Assembly: GCA_036250195.1 (NCBI GenBank)
Contig: JAVHZZ010000011.1
Coordinates: 159,001 to 223,000, forward strand
DNA length: 64,000 nt
Direction: 5' to 3'
DNA from: Mixophyes australis
Taxonomy: Eukaryota; Chordata; Amphibia; Anura; Limnodynastidae
The notes under the pieces were generated by a model. That model ran no database searches and was not told where the DNA came from. It worked only from the letters and a program-made list of their open reading frames with translations. The stretch's first letter is position 1. Each line of letters opens with the position of its first letter. Positions 44,327 through 55,220 of the stretch are shown piece by piece. The position numbers were made by a program, and so were the translations under genes.

Positions 44327-45301
44327 TCAAGTCCCAGAAGCTTCAGTGGCTTGCGAGGAGGATGAAGAAGTCGACGGGATCGTAGTCCACTCGGTCCTGG
44401 GGGCTTGACGCAACGACATTTTAGGCGGTCTCTGAGGAAGAGGAGAAGCTTCAGGGAGATCAGGAAGTCCTGTAGTGATGCCGGGTTTAGGAAGTAGAGC
44501 TTGGGCTTTGTTGAGAGTTCTGGCCATAAGCATAGAACCTTGGTGCCAGATTAGAAGGCGAAAAGGGAAACCCCAACGATACTTAATTTCCTTTTGGTGG
44601 AGAAGTGAAGTGACAGGTTTGAAATCTCTTCTCTTGGCCAGTGTAAGTGGGGAGAGGTCTTGGAAGATTTGTAGAGTGGTGTTATCGTAGGTGATTGAGG
44701 GGAGTCGTCGTACCTCTCTCATGATGGCTTTCTTCGCCGTAAAGTAGTGCATTCTAAGGATAACATCCCTGGGTTGGGAGGGATCTTGAGAACGGGGTCT
44801 GAGTGCACGGTGGGCGCGGTCCAGAAGAAAATGGTCTTCGGGAGTTAGAGGGGAAAGCTGAGTAAAGAGTTTTTTGAGGTAGAGTTCTAGGTTGGCAGAC
44901 TCAACATGCTCAGGTATTCCTCGGATTCGCATATTGTTGCGCCTGGCCCTGTTGTCCTGGTCCTCCTGACCCTCTTGCAGCTGAAGAATATCTTGGCGCA
45001 TCTGGCCCAGTTCTGTACCAACTGATTGTTCATACGTCACCACCTCTTCGACGCGATGTTCAAGGTGATCGGTTCTGTTCCCAATGCCCGCAATGTCCTT
45101 CTTTAGTGAATGGAGGGCCTGCACTGAGGCTTTGACGTCTTCCACCTCCTTGAGGAGGGACAAAAAGTCCAGGCGGTTGATAGGGGAGCGGTTGTCTTAG
45201 TCAGATCCTGATTCAGAGTGTTCACCAGATCTAGCCTGTTTTTTTTGCTTGGATAGGTAGGGGGGGAGGTCTCCTCCTGTAGATTTTTTTCCTTTAGGCA
45301 T
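44327..45301 (-). pseudogene. L1 ORF1 (RNA-binding protein), one early stop
   Basis: It starts MPKGKKSTGGDLPPYLSKQK at 45,301, meets TAA at 45,197-45,199, and continues in the same frame as DNRSPINRLDFLSLLKEVED. A coiled coil is followed by the RRM-type block RRNNMRIRGIPEH and the C-terminal domain up to TGA at 44,327. This is the standard layout of vertebrate L1 ORF1 proteins. Confidence 0.88.
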
Positions 45302-46268
45302 TTTGGTAAGCAGCGCAGGCAGGGAGGCGGTATAGATGAGGGGAGCCCGTTTGTTCAACAGGGTGTAGCTCAGGGTCCAGAGGGACACAATTACATATTT
45401 ACAACCAAATAATTTTAGAGGGTTGGGTCAGGCCACGGAGCAGGAGGGTAAGCGGGTAGGCAGCTTGGTGACAAGGAGCCGCAGTCCGTTCGGTGGGGCG
45501 CATGGAGTAGAGATGTGGGTGAGCCAGAAGTACGGCCTCAGGGCAGAAGGCGCAGGGTCCCAGACCACAGAACCAGTGTTGCTGGACGCCAGATAGGTCC
45601 TCCTTAATGCAGCTCCTCGGGTAGGCAGCCGTTGGCGGCGTGCGGCCCTAGGGGTCCAGCTAGGAGCCTAAGGCTAAAGCAGGAGCCTGGGAGGAGGTTC
45701 TTATGTATAGCCTGTATTAGGGAGCCTGTCCCAGGATGTCGGCACTCAATGCACGTGGAGTGCCCCTTTATTGAGTCACAGGAGCACACAGTAGGGTAGG
45801 TAAACCATGTATTCGGGAGGTCTGTGAGCTCAAAAATCGGGTCGGTCCCGCTCGGCGAGTTCCGTTAGCCCCGTCCACCGGAAGTAAGTGACCCGCGAGT
45901 CCTGTCAGTATTCGAGGACTGATGCCCCGACCGGAAGCAGGCCTGTCCCCGGAGGCACTCACAGACCGTCGGCCAGATGTAGCCCACAGGTGGAGGAAGG
46001 GCAGCAGGCAGGTGCGGGGACCACAATGGCCGTCCTGCGGCTTATAGAAGCGGGCAGCAGGAGGTGTCAGATGGATTGTTGCTGTTCAGATGGCATGGGT
46101 GTGCGTTCCAGGGTCCCGGCTGCACAATATCTTCCCCACAGACTTACAATCATGCAGAATGGGTCTTGCGGACCAGAAAGCCCGATTTTTACCCTTTTAC
46201 TGAAAAATGCCTCCACGGAGCTCTCGGCAAAGGCAGCCTTCCGGAATGGCGTCCTGACCACGCGCCCC
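45302..46268 (-). promoter_or_regulatory. L1 5' UTR, CpG-rich
   Basis: About 970 bp upstream of ORF1 with many CpG dinucleotides, starting GGGGCGCGTGGTCAGGACG at 46,268. L1 5' UTRs act as internal promoters; that role is inferred from position. Confidence 0.6.
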
Positions 46269-46280
46269 ATATACTTGTTT

Positions 46281-46949
46281 TTAACAATCTTTAAGTAGAC
46301 TAACCCATGAACATTGCAGATACTTACGCTGAACATAACATCATTCTTATGTACTGTGGCTGCATCATCTGTATAAGGACCTTGGCCGCTGTGCTATGTA
46401 GCTGATCATATATATAAAACCTGAACACATTATAAAGACCTTATATTGTTGGTTACTCATCAATATAAATTGAACATTTGGTATAACTGTGGTATAACTT
46501 TGTCACCCCAAAGGGGCACACAACCTGTTGGTTTCATCCACTTAGCACTGACCCGCAGATTATCTTGACACCAAAGCCACAAATAGGGCTCTATTTTCCA
46601 AAATAACCACTATACAAGTGTGTAAGACCACCGGATAACTGAGACACACTAACCCTAGAAACGAGTTACAGAAGGTGTAATCGTATCACTAGGTACCATC
46701 CTTTCAAAGAGACCTCAAAGCCTTCACCACCCTACTAACACATCAAATACCGGATGTACACACCCAGATCCCCCACCGAGGACCAAACCCTTCTCCCTAT
46801 TTCAGCTCAGTGTGACCAGTGTAATAACACATACCATGCCAGTCAGTGAGATATAACATTGCAGTGCCCCCATCACTGGACATGTAGGGGTTGCACCAAC
46901 CCAAACAAACACAAAAATAAGATGATGAAACCACACACACACAATTACA
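46281..46949. other. No gene seen
   Basis: Ordinary intergenic sequence between the L1 and a hAT element. No exon or repeat ends were found. Confidence 0.5.
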
Positions 46950-46957
46950 GTATAGAC

Positions 46958-47218
46958 CAGTGATGGGCACCAGGCTGCCCTCCGAGCCCTCACCTGTGGC
47001 CCCCAGCTCCTTCCTCTTGTATTGTTAGATGTGTTTATTATAGCGTGTAACACGTGTGTAAAATGCCAGCTGGTATGTTATTACAGATAGGTGTCTCTTT
47101 CTGTCCTTAAATGTAATGTTTTACCTTATCACTGAGCTGAAGGGTAAAGTGTGGCCCTTTCCAAGGTTAGAGGGCCACACCATGTGGCCCCGGAAGTGTA
47201 TCAGGTTGCCCATCACTG
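46958..47218. mobile_element. Non-autonomous hAT element, 261 bp
   Basis: It starts CAGTGATGGGCACC and ends GGTTGCCCATCACTG. Flanks are GTATAGAC (46,950-46,957) and GTATACAC (47,219-47,226), 7 of 8 identical. Subterminal GTGGCC repeats on both sides are typical of such hAT derivatives. Confidence 0.85.
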
Positions 47219-47226
47219 GTATACAC

Positions 47227-48756
47227 CCTATACCTTTATGTAACCTATAGTATATGACACATATACAGCATGTAACCATATGGGAGCAATCAGTGAATAT
47301 ATTTTAGGATACACTTCTATGGGGCGACTAAATTGCCTGAAAAGATCATGGGGTGAATCATGGAAAAAATGTGATTTTATTACCCATATTTAACTAAATA
47401 AAAATAAAAAGATATTTATTGTAAAATGCCAATAGAAGCCTTACAGCAGGGATCAAGAGCCCACTTGTGGTGGGGACAGATTTCCCTACAATTTGTGTTT
47501 CATATAACACCCCTCTATAATAAATCCTTCATTGTCTGCGCTGTGAGGATGTATCACTGGAGCTGTGATTGGTTGCTGCCCTGCAGAGAACATAGAGGTG
47601 TCACCTGGTGGGATCTATAGGTGGTATAACCTGGTGGGATCTATAGGTGGTGTCACCTGGTGGGATCTATAGGTGGAGGGGTGTTGTAGGTGTTTGTCAC
47701 TTACTTCTTAATCTTTTAGAGAGATGAAGTTGTTGGAAGATGTTCCTGTCGTTTGGTTCTTTGTCTTCCTGTTCTTTGTTTGGTGGAGCGATCCCAAAGT
47801 TACTAATTTTTGGTGTTCCTCCAGAACGAAGTGGTTGCTTGGTGATATTCCTCTTGTGGGGTATTGGTGCTCTTGTCCCGTGGTTAAGACCGGAAGCAGT
47901 CTGTCCTGTTGAACAATCAAATGGGAGAAGAGTCACAGAATGTGGGTGGAGTTTTGGATCACCCTCAAAAAAGATGGAAGTGGTGATATTTCTTTCTCTA
48001 TGTTACAAGAGCAGTTGAGACTCAGGGAGATGTGTTGAGCAAATGTGGTGGATAAAGGGGGCTATCTAATCAGTGGGAAAAACAATTGATAGGGCATGAT
48101 CTATAATGATTAGGTATGTGTTGCTAGGAGGTGTGAGGGCAGCTATAGTACAGGTCACATGGGGTGAGCCTGTTGTCTGTGGGGTGAGCTCCACCGCTGT
48201 GTAACCTGCGCAGGGAATCTGGTGCAGAGTGGCTGCGCTCAACAGAGCTCCTGAAGTAATTGGGAGGGAAGGAGAGGGGTGACACAATGCTGCTGGTTGT
48301 GGGCGTCTTAAAACCCAACGCGTTTCGTCCTGGTTGTGGACTTCAGCAGGGATATAGTTTAATTGATTGTGTAGTAAATAGCTTGTGGGAGGGGTAGAAG
48401 GGGGTTCCGGACACTCTGTATTGAAGCGTAATGGAGGGGATCCTGATGATGTAGATGTCCGTGTATGGTGAGGGGCAGTATCTAATGGACTCCATTACTG
48501 TCTATGGTAAGGGCAGGTGGGTCGCTGCAGATGTGAGCAGAGGACTCGGACCTGCTCAATTCTGATAGCATGTAGGAAAGACTGTCAGTCATAACCTGCA
48601 CACAGTGTAATAATGTGTATTAGGGTATATGGGGTGTGATAGCCCTGTAGGAGATCCTACACGAGGAGTAGGAGCGGCTCCTTACATTGCTAGGATTAGG
48701 GGGACAGATCTGGACCTACTGGGTCACAACATAGAGATCATACTATCCAAGTGATC
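47227..48756. other. Intergenic; small repeats
   Basis: A 27-bp unit containing ACCTGGTGGGATCTATAGGT is present three times at about 47,596-47,677. AACGCGTTTCGTCCTGG at about 48,317 is a phrase often seen in frog interspersed repeats, but I could not set the element's ends. No coding exon was recognised. Confidence 0.4.
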
Positions 48757-48985
48757 ATCATCATTGTTTATTTGTAAGGCGTCAAATATTGTATAGAGCC
48801 GGAAAATCATCTTACGGATATGACAAACATGACTACAATAAGTATTATGACTGATACAGATAAGTGACATGGATACAATTAAGCATAATAACGTTTCCAT
48901 GGATGGTCTCGAACTAGTATTAGTGGAGGATTGACATTAAGAGACGACAACAAGGTCGTACAAGGGAGACGGACATGAGGATAAG
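48757..48985 (-). mobile_element. CR1/L2-type LINE 3' tail, minus strand
   Basis: Read on the minus strand it ends with GACGCCTTACAAATAAACAA and a (GAT)n tail, parallel to the tails at 25,892 and 53,594. The upstream part is diverged. Confidence 0.5.
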
Positions 48986-49239
48986 AGACCCTTCCTGTGA
49001 GAGCTGGACGGAGACTGAGGACTTAAGGTTGTGGGATACATATGTTATATAATAAAGAGTATAATGGTGTCTGTTTGCTTGAATGTAGGAGGGACTCCTG
49101 GAGTTAATACATTGCAGATGGGGGGTCTCCTGTGTACTGAGCGGCTGTCATGTATCTGCTCATTTTCTATTGAGAGTAAGAGGTAGACTGGTCATGTGAC
49201 CGTAACACTAGAACCTATACTGTACCAGGTGGTGTGGGG

Positions 49240-50400
49240 CTAATCTCCAGCACTAACAACCTATGTGTTAGTGGCACTTGGTGAGGGGTGGTTGGGTAGG
49301 ACATGATAGTAGGGGGATGTGGGGTAATGGGGGTAGAAGGAGGGGGATGGGGGCTAGTATCCAGCAGTAGACAAGCTATGTGTTACTGGCACTTGGTGAG
49401 GGGGTGGTTGGGTAGGAGGTGATAGTAGGGGGATGTGGGGTAATGGGGGTAGAAGGAGGGGGATGGGGCTAATCTCCAGCACTAGACAAGCTATGTGTTA
49501 GTAGCACTTGGTGAGGGTGGTTGGGTAGGAGGTGATAGTAGAGGGGATGTGGGGTAATGGGGGTAGAAGGAGGGGGATGGGGGCTAGTCTCCAGCACTAG
49601 ACAAGCTATGTGTTACTGGCACTTGGTGAGGGGTGGTTGGGTAGGAGGTGATAGTAGAGGGGATGTGGGGTAATGGGGGTAGAAGGAGGGGGATGGGGGC
49701 TAGTATCCAGCAGTAGACAAGCTATGTGTTAGTGGCACTTGGTGAGGGGGTGGTTGGGTAGGAGGTGATAGTAGGGGGATGTGGGGTAATGGGGGTAGGA
49801 GGGGGGGTGGGGTCTAGTCTCCAGCACTAGAAAAGCTATGTGTTAGTGGCACTTGGTGAGGGGTGGTTGGGTAGGAGGTGATAGTAGAGGGGATGTGGGG
49901 TAATGGGGATAGAAGGAGGGGGATGGGGGCTAGTCTCCAGCACTAGACAAGCTATGTGTTAGTAGCACTTGGTGAGGGTGGTTGGGTAGGAGGTGATAGT
50001 AGGGGGATGTGGGGTAATGGGGATAGAAGGAGGGGGATGGGGGCTAGTCTCCAGCACTAGACAAGCTATGTGCTAGTGACACTTGGTGAGGGGTGGTTGG
50101 GTAGGAGGTGATAGTAGGGGGATGTGGGGTAATGGGGGTAGAAGGAGGGGGATAGGGGCTAGTCACCAGCACTAGACAAGCTATGTGTTAGTAGCCCTTG
50201 GTGAGGGGTGGTTGGGTAGCAGGTGATAGTAGGGGATGTGGGGTAATGGGGGTAGAAAGAGGGGGATGGGGGATGGGGGCTAGTCTCCAGCACTAGACAA
50301 GCTATGTGTTAGTAGCACTTGGTGAGGGGTGGTTGGGTAGGAGGTGATAGTAGGGGGATGTGGGGTAATGGGGGTAGAAGGAGGGGGATGGGGGCTAGTC
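49240..50400. repeat. ~115-bp minisatellite, about ten copies
   Basis: Copies of a unit with CACTAGACAAGCTATGTGTT and GGTGGTTGGGTAGGAGGTGA recur about every 115 bp (for example ACAAGCTATG at 49,371, 49,486, 49,601 and 49,717). G-rich segments vary in length. Confidence 0.92.
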
Positions 50401-50566
50401 ATGGTGTGTGAGCCCCTCTGTGAAGTATGTGGTGTAGCTGGTCTGGGTATTAAGTCTCTCACAGCTCTACCATTATAATAACCAGCTCTGCTATTACCAA
50501 CAGCCTTCTGCTGACTGCAGCACAATGAGGATTATGTAGCAGCTGATGTGAGAGCTCAGCCGCATG

Positions 50567-50842
50567 TATGAAGCCCTGATGGCCGGGAGGCTGCACATAA
50601 ACATGGGGTAACTCTATGGGGGTAATTCCCGCTGTCTGATATATTATTATAGGGAGATATTACCTCAGCCTTGTACGGGGCCCGGATGTAGAGCTCCAGG
50701 TTCTAAGATGGCGTCTGAGAGAAAATATGAACACGCCCCCTGTGCAGTGTACGTTGTTGTCAGGGGCGGAGATAGATCTTCAAGACCAATAGTGTGTGGG
50801 AGACTACGGGAAAATGGCCGCCACTGTCCTACACTGAGGACA
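50567..50842 (+). repeat. Left arm of inverted duplication, promoter-like
   Basis: It matches the inverse of 51,017-51,276 at roughly 85 percent by eye. It contains AAGATGGCGTCTGAG and AAAATGGCCGCC, both similar to YY1 sites found near start sites, plus a GC box (CGCCCCC). Compared with the right arm, an extra ~40 bp lies after CATAAACATGG, bounded by GGTAAC and TTATAG like a small intron. Confidence 0.7.
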
Positions 50843-51016
50843 ATACAGATGGAATCTATTTTATTCATAATTAATGCCACAAAGCCCTCTCATCTGTGTC
50901 AGACTTCCCGCTGTAACTATCTCCCCTCGCTCATATCAGATGTCTATTAGATACATAACCTACATATGTTCGGTAACAACTTAATCGGTAGAGTAAGTTT
51001 CTATAACTACTGTCCT

Positions 51017-51276
51017 CAGTGCAGGACAGCGGCGGCCATTTTCCCGTAGTCTCCCACAACTATTGGTCTTCTAGATATATCTCCGCCCCTGACAACAACT
51101 TACACAGCACAGGGGGCGGGATCACATCCTCCTCAGCCGCCATGTCAGAGCCTGGAGCGCTGCCCTCAGTCTGTACAACATCCGGGCCCTGTACAAGGCT
51201 GAGGTAATAATATAGTTCCCCCATGTTTATGTGCAGCCTCCCGGCCATCAGGGCCTCATACAGAATCCATCCCCTT
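51017..51276 (-). repeat. Right arm of inverted duplication, promoter-like
   Basis: The arms face each other across a 174-bp spacer (50,843-51,016). On the plus strand this arm has GCCGCCATGTCAGAGCC, a good start context, giving MSEPGALPSVCTTSG and a donor-like GAGGTAATA. The left arm has ATC in place of that ATG. On the minus strand a 75-codon frame is open. I do not recognise either product. Confidence 0.65.
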
Positions 51277-51289
51277 ATACATATCACAT

Positions 51290-52435
51290 AGACTATTAGT
51301 TTATGTCCCTTCCCACCCTACATGTCAGCACCATCAGTCCCCACAGCCAGTGTCTGACTGTGTCCTGCTGCAAAGCCCCCAGTGGTTATTCCTCAGACCA
51401 CCTCCCATGAGATCCACATCCATAAACACCTCCATATACACACACAGTTCTTACTGAAGGACACAGTGACCCATGTCTGCCCATCCACAGTCCCCCTCGC
51501 ACCATCCACTATACTGTGTTCTATCTATGTGTAATTGTCACAGTATAGACCCCATTCCATGGTAGGTACAGCATAGGGTCTACTGCCCATGTGACGTCAC
51601 ATTCCCAGTCTCCTCTTACACTCAGTACTCAGGGGTCCCACCGCCTACAACGTACTAAGCCCAAGAGTCCTCCTGCAGCCACACAGACCCCATATGTTAC
51701 ATTATACTATATATTATACATTTATATCACAACCTTAAGTCACTGTTCCGAGTCTCCCTCTGACACGTAGACAGAATGATCTCTAAGACGTGACCCAGTA
51801 AGTCCCCAACCATCGCCCCCTAATCCCAGCAACATAGTGAGTCCCTCCTGCTCCTCATATAACATAGTATGCAACATAATATTCATTAGGTCAACTAAGC
51901 AATGAAATGTAAAATAATATCAAACACACATTTTTAATCGAGTAAAAAAAAAAAATAATGACACCAGTTTTTACATTGGTGTCTAGCTGCTTCTAGCCTT
52001 ATACATCATGTATGTTTATTTAATGTGCTTATATGTTTGTATGTTTTATATATTTATATATATATTTTTATGTGTATAGATAGATATCTAATGTGACGAA
52101 AACAATGTGATTAAATGTTAATTAATGTGATTAAAACAATTAAGTACCACACAGATGAAGCATATCAGGTTCAGTGTGTCCAGAGAGCATCTGTATAGCT
52201 GCACTGAGTGTTCTGGAATTGGCCCTCTCCAATAAAGCCCGCCAAGGCAAGGTGAAGAAGGGAGAAGTTCCGCCCCAGTACTACGTCCGTAATGTCCGTC
52301 TCCATGCGCAGCCGAACAGCCTATCTATAATCTGTCTGTCAGCTGCTCACTCAGCGCTGCAGATATTTAGTGGCCAGCTCTGCAGATGTTGCTCAGGGCA
52401 GCGGCACTCCTAGGCACTTAACAAAAACTGAGTTT
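51290..52435. other. Upstream of locus B, no feature
   Basis: Unique-looking sequence with TATATA stretches near 52,040-52,090. No start exon comparable to 38,306-38,374 was found. Confidence 0.45.
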
Positions 52436-52439
52436 CCTG

Positions 52440-52557
52440 TTATAGAGGAGGGGCATAGTAGGGGACGAGTGTGTAATCAACAAGTATAAATGCCAGATCT
52501 CCAGGTCCACCTACTATACCTCAATGTAACGCAGTATCCCCCAATGGTAGGAAAGAG
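52440..52557. mobile_element. End of the TTTCTCT…CTGGGGGA transposon family
   Basis: It reads ATAGAGGAGGGGCATAGTAG, later CCACCTACTATACC, and ends with AACGCAGTATCCCCCAATGG and TAGGAAAGAGAAAA. This parallels 62,868-62,990. It is an isolated end directly before the locus B acceptor. Confidence 0.65.
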
Positions 52558-52617
52558 AAAATTCCAAATACGTGAAGCTTTATCTATCTTTCTATTGATA
52601 TCTCTCTCATAACACAG

Positions 52618-52809
52618 GATTACATAGTAGTGATAAAGAGACCTGGTGAGTGTGTGACACCCAGGAGCCACCCCTGTGTGTCAGGAGGATTGAGCAGGAC
52701 CCAGAGCCCCATCACGGTGCCTGAACCTCACTCACTGATACGTGAGGGAAACAATGACCAGAAGATCCTGGAACTGACCAACAAGATCATTCAGCTGGTG
52801 ACTGGAGAG
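52618..52809 (+). pseudogene. Locus B linker exon
   Basis: 192 nt after acceptor ATAACACAG. The frame starts DYIVVIKRPGECVTPRSHP and ends IQLVTGE with a normal GTGACT donor. The M of locus A's MKRSGE is I here, and no stop is present. Confidence 0.88.
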
Positions 52810-52887
52810 GTGACTGCTGGGAATGGGACATTATACAGTAACACCAGGGAATGTGTCTGGGTGATGACTATGTCATTGTGTTGTCAG

Positions 52888-53011
52888 GTTCCTATAAGGT
52901 GTCAGGATGTCCCTGTGTATTTCTCTATGCAGGACTGGAAGTATTTAGGAGGACAGAAGGGTTTGTACGAGGAAGTGAGGATGGAGAATCACCGGATCCT
53001 CACATCACTGG
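52888..53011 (+). pseudogene. Locus B KRAB-like exon, complete
   Basis: 124 nt, acceptor GTTGTCAG, donor GTAAGA. The frame reads VPIRCQDVPVYFSMQDWKYL, then GGQKGLYEEVRMENHRILTS. The DVxVYFSxxxW and LYxxVxxENH elements of a KRAB-A box are present. The binding-critical second half is close to the frog consensus. Confidence 0.88.
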
Positions 53012-53127
53012 GTAAGAGGAGACTTTCATTTATTGTAGAGGAGACAATAGTTTTGAAGGACACGTAGATACACTCATCTGATAATCATATATAAACAATG
53101 TAATCAGTCACTGTGTGTTTTCTACAG

Positions 53128-53225
53128 ATGGATCCAGTAACAGAAATACCCCAGAGAGATATCTCCATCCTCATTATTCACAGGATTGTACACAGGAAAA
53201 TCCCAGTATCCCACAGGAGTATCAG
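53128..53225 (+). pseudogene. Locus B short linker exon
   Basis: 98 nt between TTTTCTACAG and GTAGAT. The frame reads DGSSNRNTPERYLHPHYSQD, CTQENPSIPQEYQ. It is collinear with locus A. Confidence 0.85.
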
Positions 53226-53329
53226 GTAGATGACATTTTAGGGTCTCACCAAATACCTACATTCCAAAGTGACTTTATTATATGATCTGTACTAAGCTGT
53301 GTGGATCTTATACACTGATATTCTTCTGT

Positions 53330-53594
53330 TTCATCTCATACATTTTATTACCATAATCCTCTTAATGTAACTCTCACAAGTTTGACTCTCTACCTCCTAT
53401 CCTCTTTGTATTGCTTCCTTTGTTCTTGTTGTCTTCTGATGTAGTTGTTTTCTCTGTTGTCTCTTGCATTGATTTTTACTGATTATATTGTTTCTCTTCT
53501 CCATTACTTATCTGTATATTTTTTCTGTTTATTTCTTGTTGATTGTGCGGTGCTGCGGATTCTATGGCTCCATATAAATAAAATGATGATGATC
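53330..53594 (+). mobile_element. CR1/L2-type LINE 3' tail in a locus B intron
   Basis: It contains GTGCGGTGCTGCGGATTCTA and GGCTCCATATAAATAAAATG, and ends in (GAT)n next to the exon acceptor. It is absent from the matching locus A intron. Confidence 0.6.
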
Positions 53595-53617
53595 TTGTTG
53601 TTTTGTGGGCTATTCAG

Positions 53618-53729
53618 GATGACGTCCTGACTGATATTAAAGTAGATATTATAGAGGGAGAAGAAGAGACGTATGTGAGGGGTGATCAGTAGTGTAAGGA
53701 GGAGGAAATCCCTACAGATATCAGCACAG
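53618..53729 (+). pseudogene. Locus B acidic exon with nonsense codon
   Basis: 112 nt between TATTCAG and GTGAGT. The frame reads DDVLTDIKVDIIEGEEETYV then RGDQ and TAG (53,690-53,692), where the paralogue has CAG. Downstream the frame continues as CKEEEIPTDIST, so the stop is an isolated point change. Skipping this exon would shift the frame. Confidence 0.85.
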
Positions 53730-53886
53730 GTGAGTAATAAACACTTATTACAGAAGAGTCATTATTATAATCTCTTATTCTACACCCTCCTCTGTCAGCA
53801 CCAACTAATGAGGAAAATGTATAAATACTGGTGGATCCTCAGGCGCTATAACGTATCTCATGAAATTAATCACTAATGGTATAGAC

Positions 53887-55220
53887 CAACGGTTCCCAAA
53901 GTGTGCACCGCGGCTCCCAGAGGTGCCGTGGCCAGGAAAAAAAACAAACTTTAAAAAAACGTACCAATCCTGCGGCTCTTGGGACTAAGCATGCTCCTCC
54001 CTCCTCGCTGCTCACTGAATGTCGGGCGCAACGTCATCACGTCCAACATATTTAGTGTGGAGCGGCAGGAGAGAGAGGGATGCTGGCTCCCGGGCGCCGC
54101 TGGATTGGTAAGAAGACAGAAGAAATAGAAGAAAGAAGGCCAAGTATGGTAAGTAAAGAAACGGAGTGAGGATGAAGGGGCACAGAGTGTGCGGATGAAG
54201 GAGGGCACAGAGTGTGCGGATGAAGGAGGGCACAGAGTGTGCGGATGAAGGAGGGCACAGAGTGTGCGGATGAAGGAGGGCACAGAGTGTGCGGCTGAAG
54301 GAGGGCACAGAGTGTGCGGCTGAAGGAGGGCACAGAGTGTGCGGCTGAAGGAGGGCACAGAGTGTGCGGCTGAAGGAGGGCACAGAGTGTGCGGCTGAAG
54401 GAGGGCACAGAGTGTGCGGATGAAGGAGGGCACAGAGTGTGCGGATGAAGTAGGGCACAGAGTGTGCGGATGAAGGGGCACAGAGTGTGCGGATGAAGAA
54501 GGGCACAGAGTGTGCGGATGAAGGAGGGCACAGAGTGTGCGGATGAAGGAGGGCACAGAGTGTGCGGATGAAGGAGGGCACAGAGTGTGCGGATGAAGGA
54601 GGGCACAGAGTGTGCGGATGAAGGATGGCTCTGAGAGTTGAGGATGAAGGAGGGCTCAAAGTGTGCGGATGAAGGGGCACAGAGTGTGCGGATGAAGGAG
54701 GGCTCAGAGTGTGCGGATGAAGGAGGGCACAGAGTGTGCGGATGAAGGAGGGCACAGAGTGTGCGGATGAAGGAGGGCACAGAGTGTGCAGATGAAGGGG
54801 CACAGAGTGTGCGGATAAAGGGGCACAGAGTGTGCGGATAAAGGGGCACAGAGTGTGCGGATGAAGGGGCACAGAGTGATCGTCATGGGGCACAGAGTGA
54901 TCGTCATGAGTCACAGTTTGATGATTTTTGTACATGTTGTTGTTTTATTTTGTTTGATCTTGTTTCTCTTAATATTAGCTGTAAATTATTCTTTGACCGA
55001 AATATAATTGAAAAAAATATACTTTTCCCTTGGATTTATGTATATTATTTGTGCAAATAACTTACTAAGTATTTCTGTCCTGACCTAAATACTTATTACG
55101 TTATTTTGACCCAACTACTTATAAAACGGGACTGCTCGGTAATTATTTTGGAGGGGTGCCTTGACAAAAATTATGGAGACTCTAAGGGTGCCGTGAACTG
55201 AAAAAATTTGGGAACCACTG
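53887..55220. mobile_element. hAT element with exact 8-bp TSD, carrying a minisatellite
   Basis: It starts CAACGGTTCCCAAAG and ends TTTGGGAACCACTG. GTATAGAC flanks it at 53,879-53,886 and 55,221-55,228. Subterminal GGTGCCGTGG and GGGTGCCGTGAAC also pair. Most of its 1.33 kb is the 54,170-54,890 minisatellite. No transposase is visible. Confidence 0.9.
54170..54890. repeat. 25-bp minisatellite inside the hAT element
   Basis: About 29 copies of a unit containing GCACAGAGTGTGCGGATGAA and GGAGG occur, with 22-bp variants (GGATGAAGGGG) and a GGCTGAAGG subtype at 54,295-54,420. Open frames on the minus strand are artefacts. The motif resembles the 38-bp repeat at 1203-4365. Confidence 0.95.

Larger units (their letters stand above)
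39237..46268 (-). mobile_element. Full-length L1 LINE with 12-bp TSD
   Basis: ATATACTTGTTT flanks the element exactly at 39,225-39,236 and 46,269-46,280. On the minus strand it has a ~970-bp CpG-rich 5' region, ORF1, ORF2 and a ~370-bp 3' region ending near AATAAAGAATTTAAAATAAA. It is complete in length (7.0 kb) but carries stops and frameshifts in both ORFs, so it is dead. It sits between the two head-to-head zinc-finger loci. Confidence 0.92.

Noticed and set aside
53951..54935. 200-300-codon Ser/Pro/His-rich minus frames
   Set aside because: They are translations of the 25-bp minisatellite inside a hAT element.
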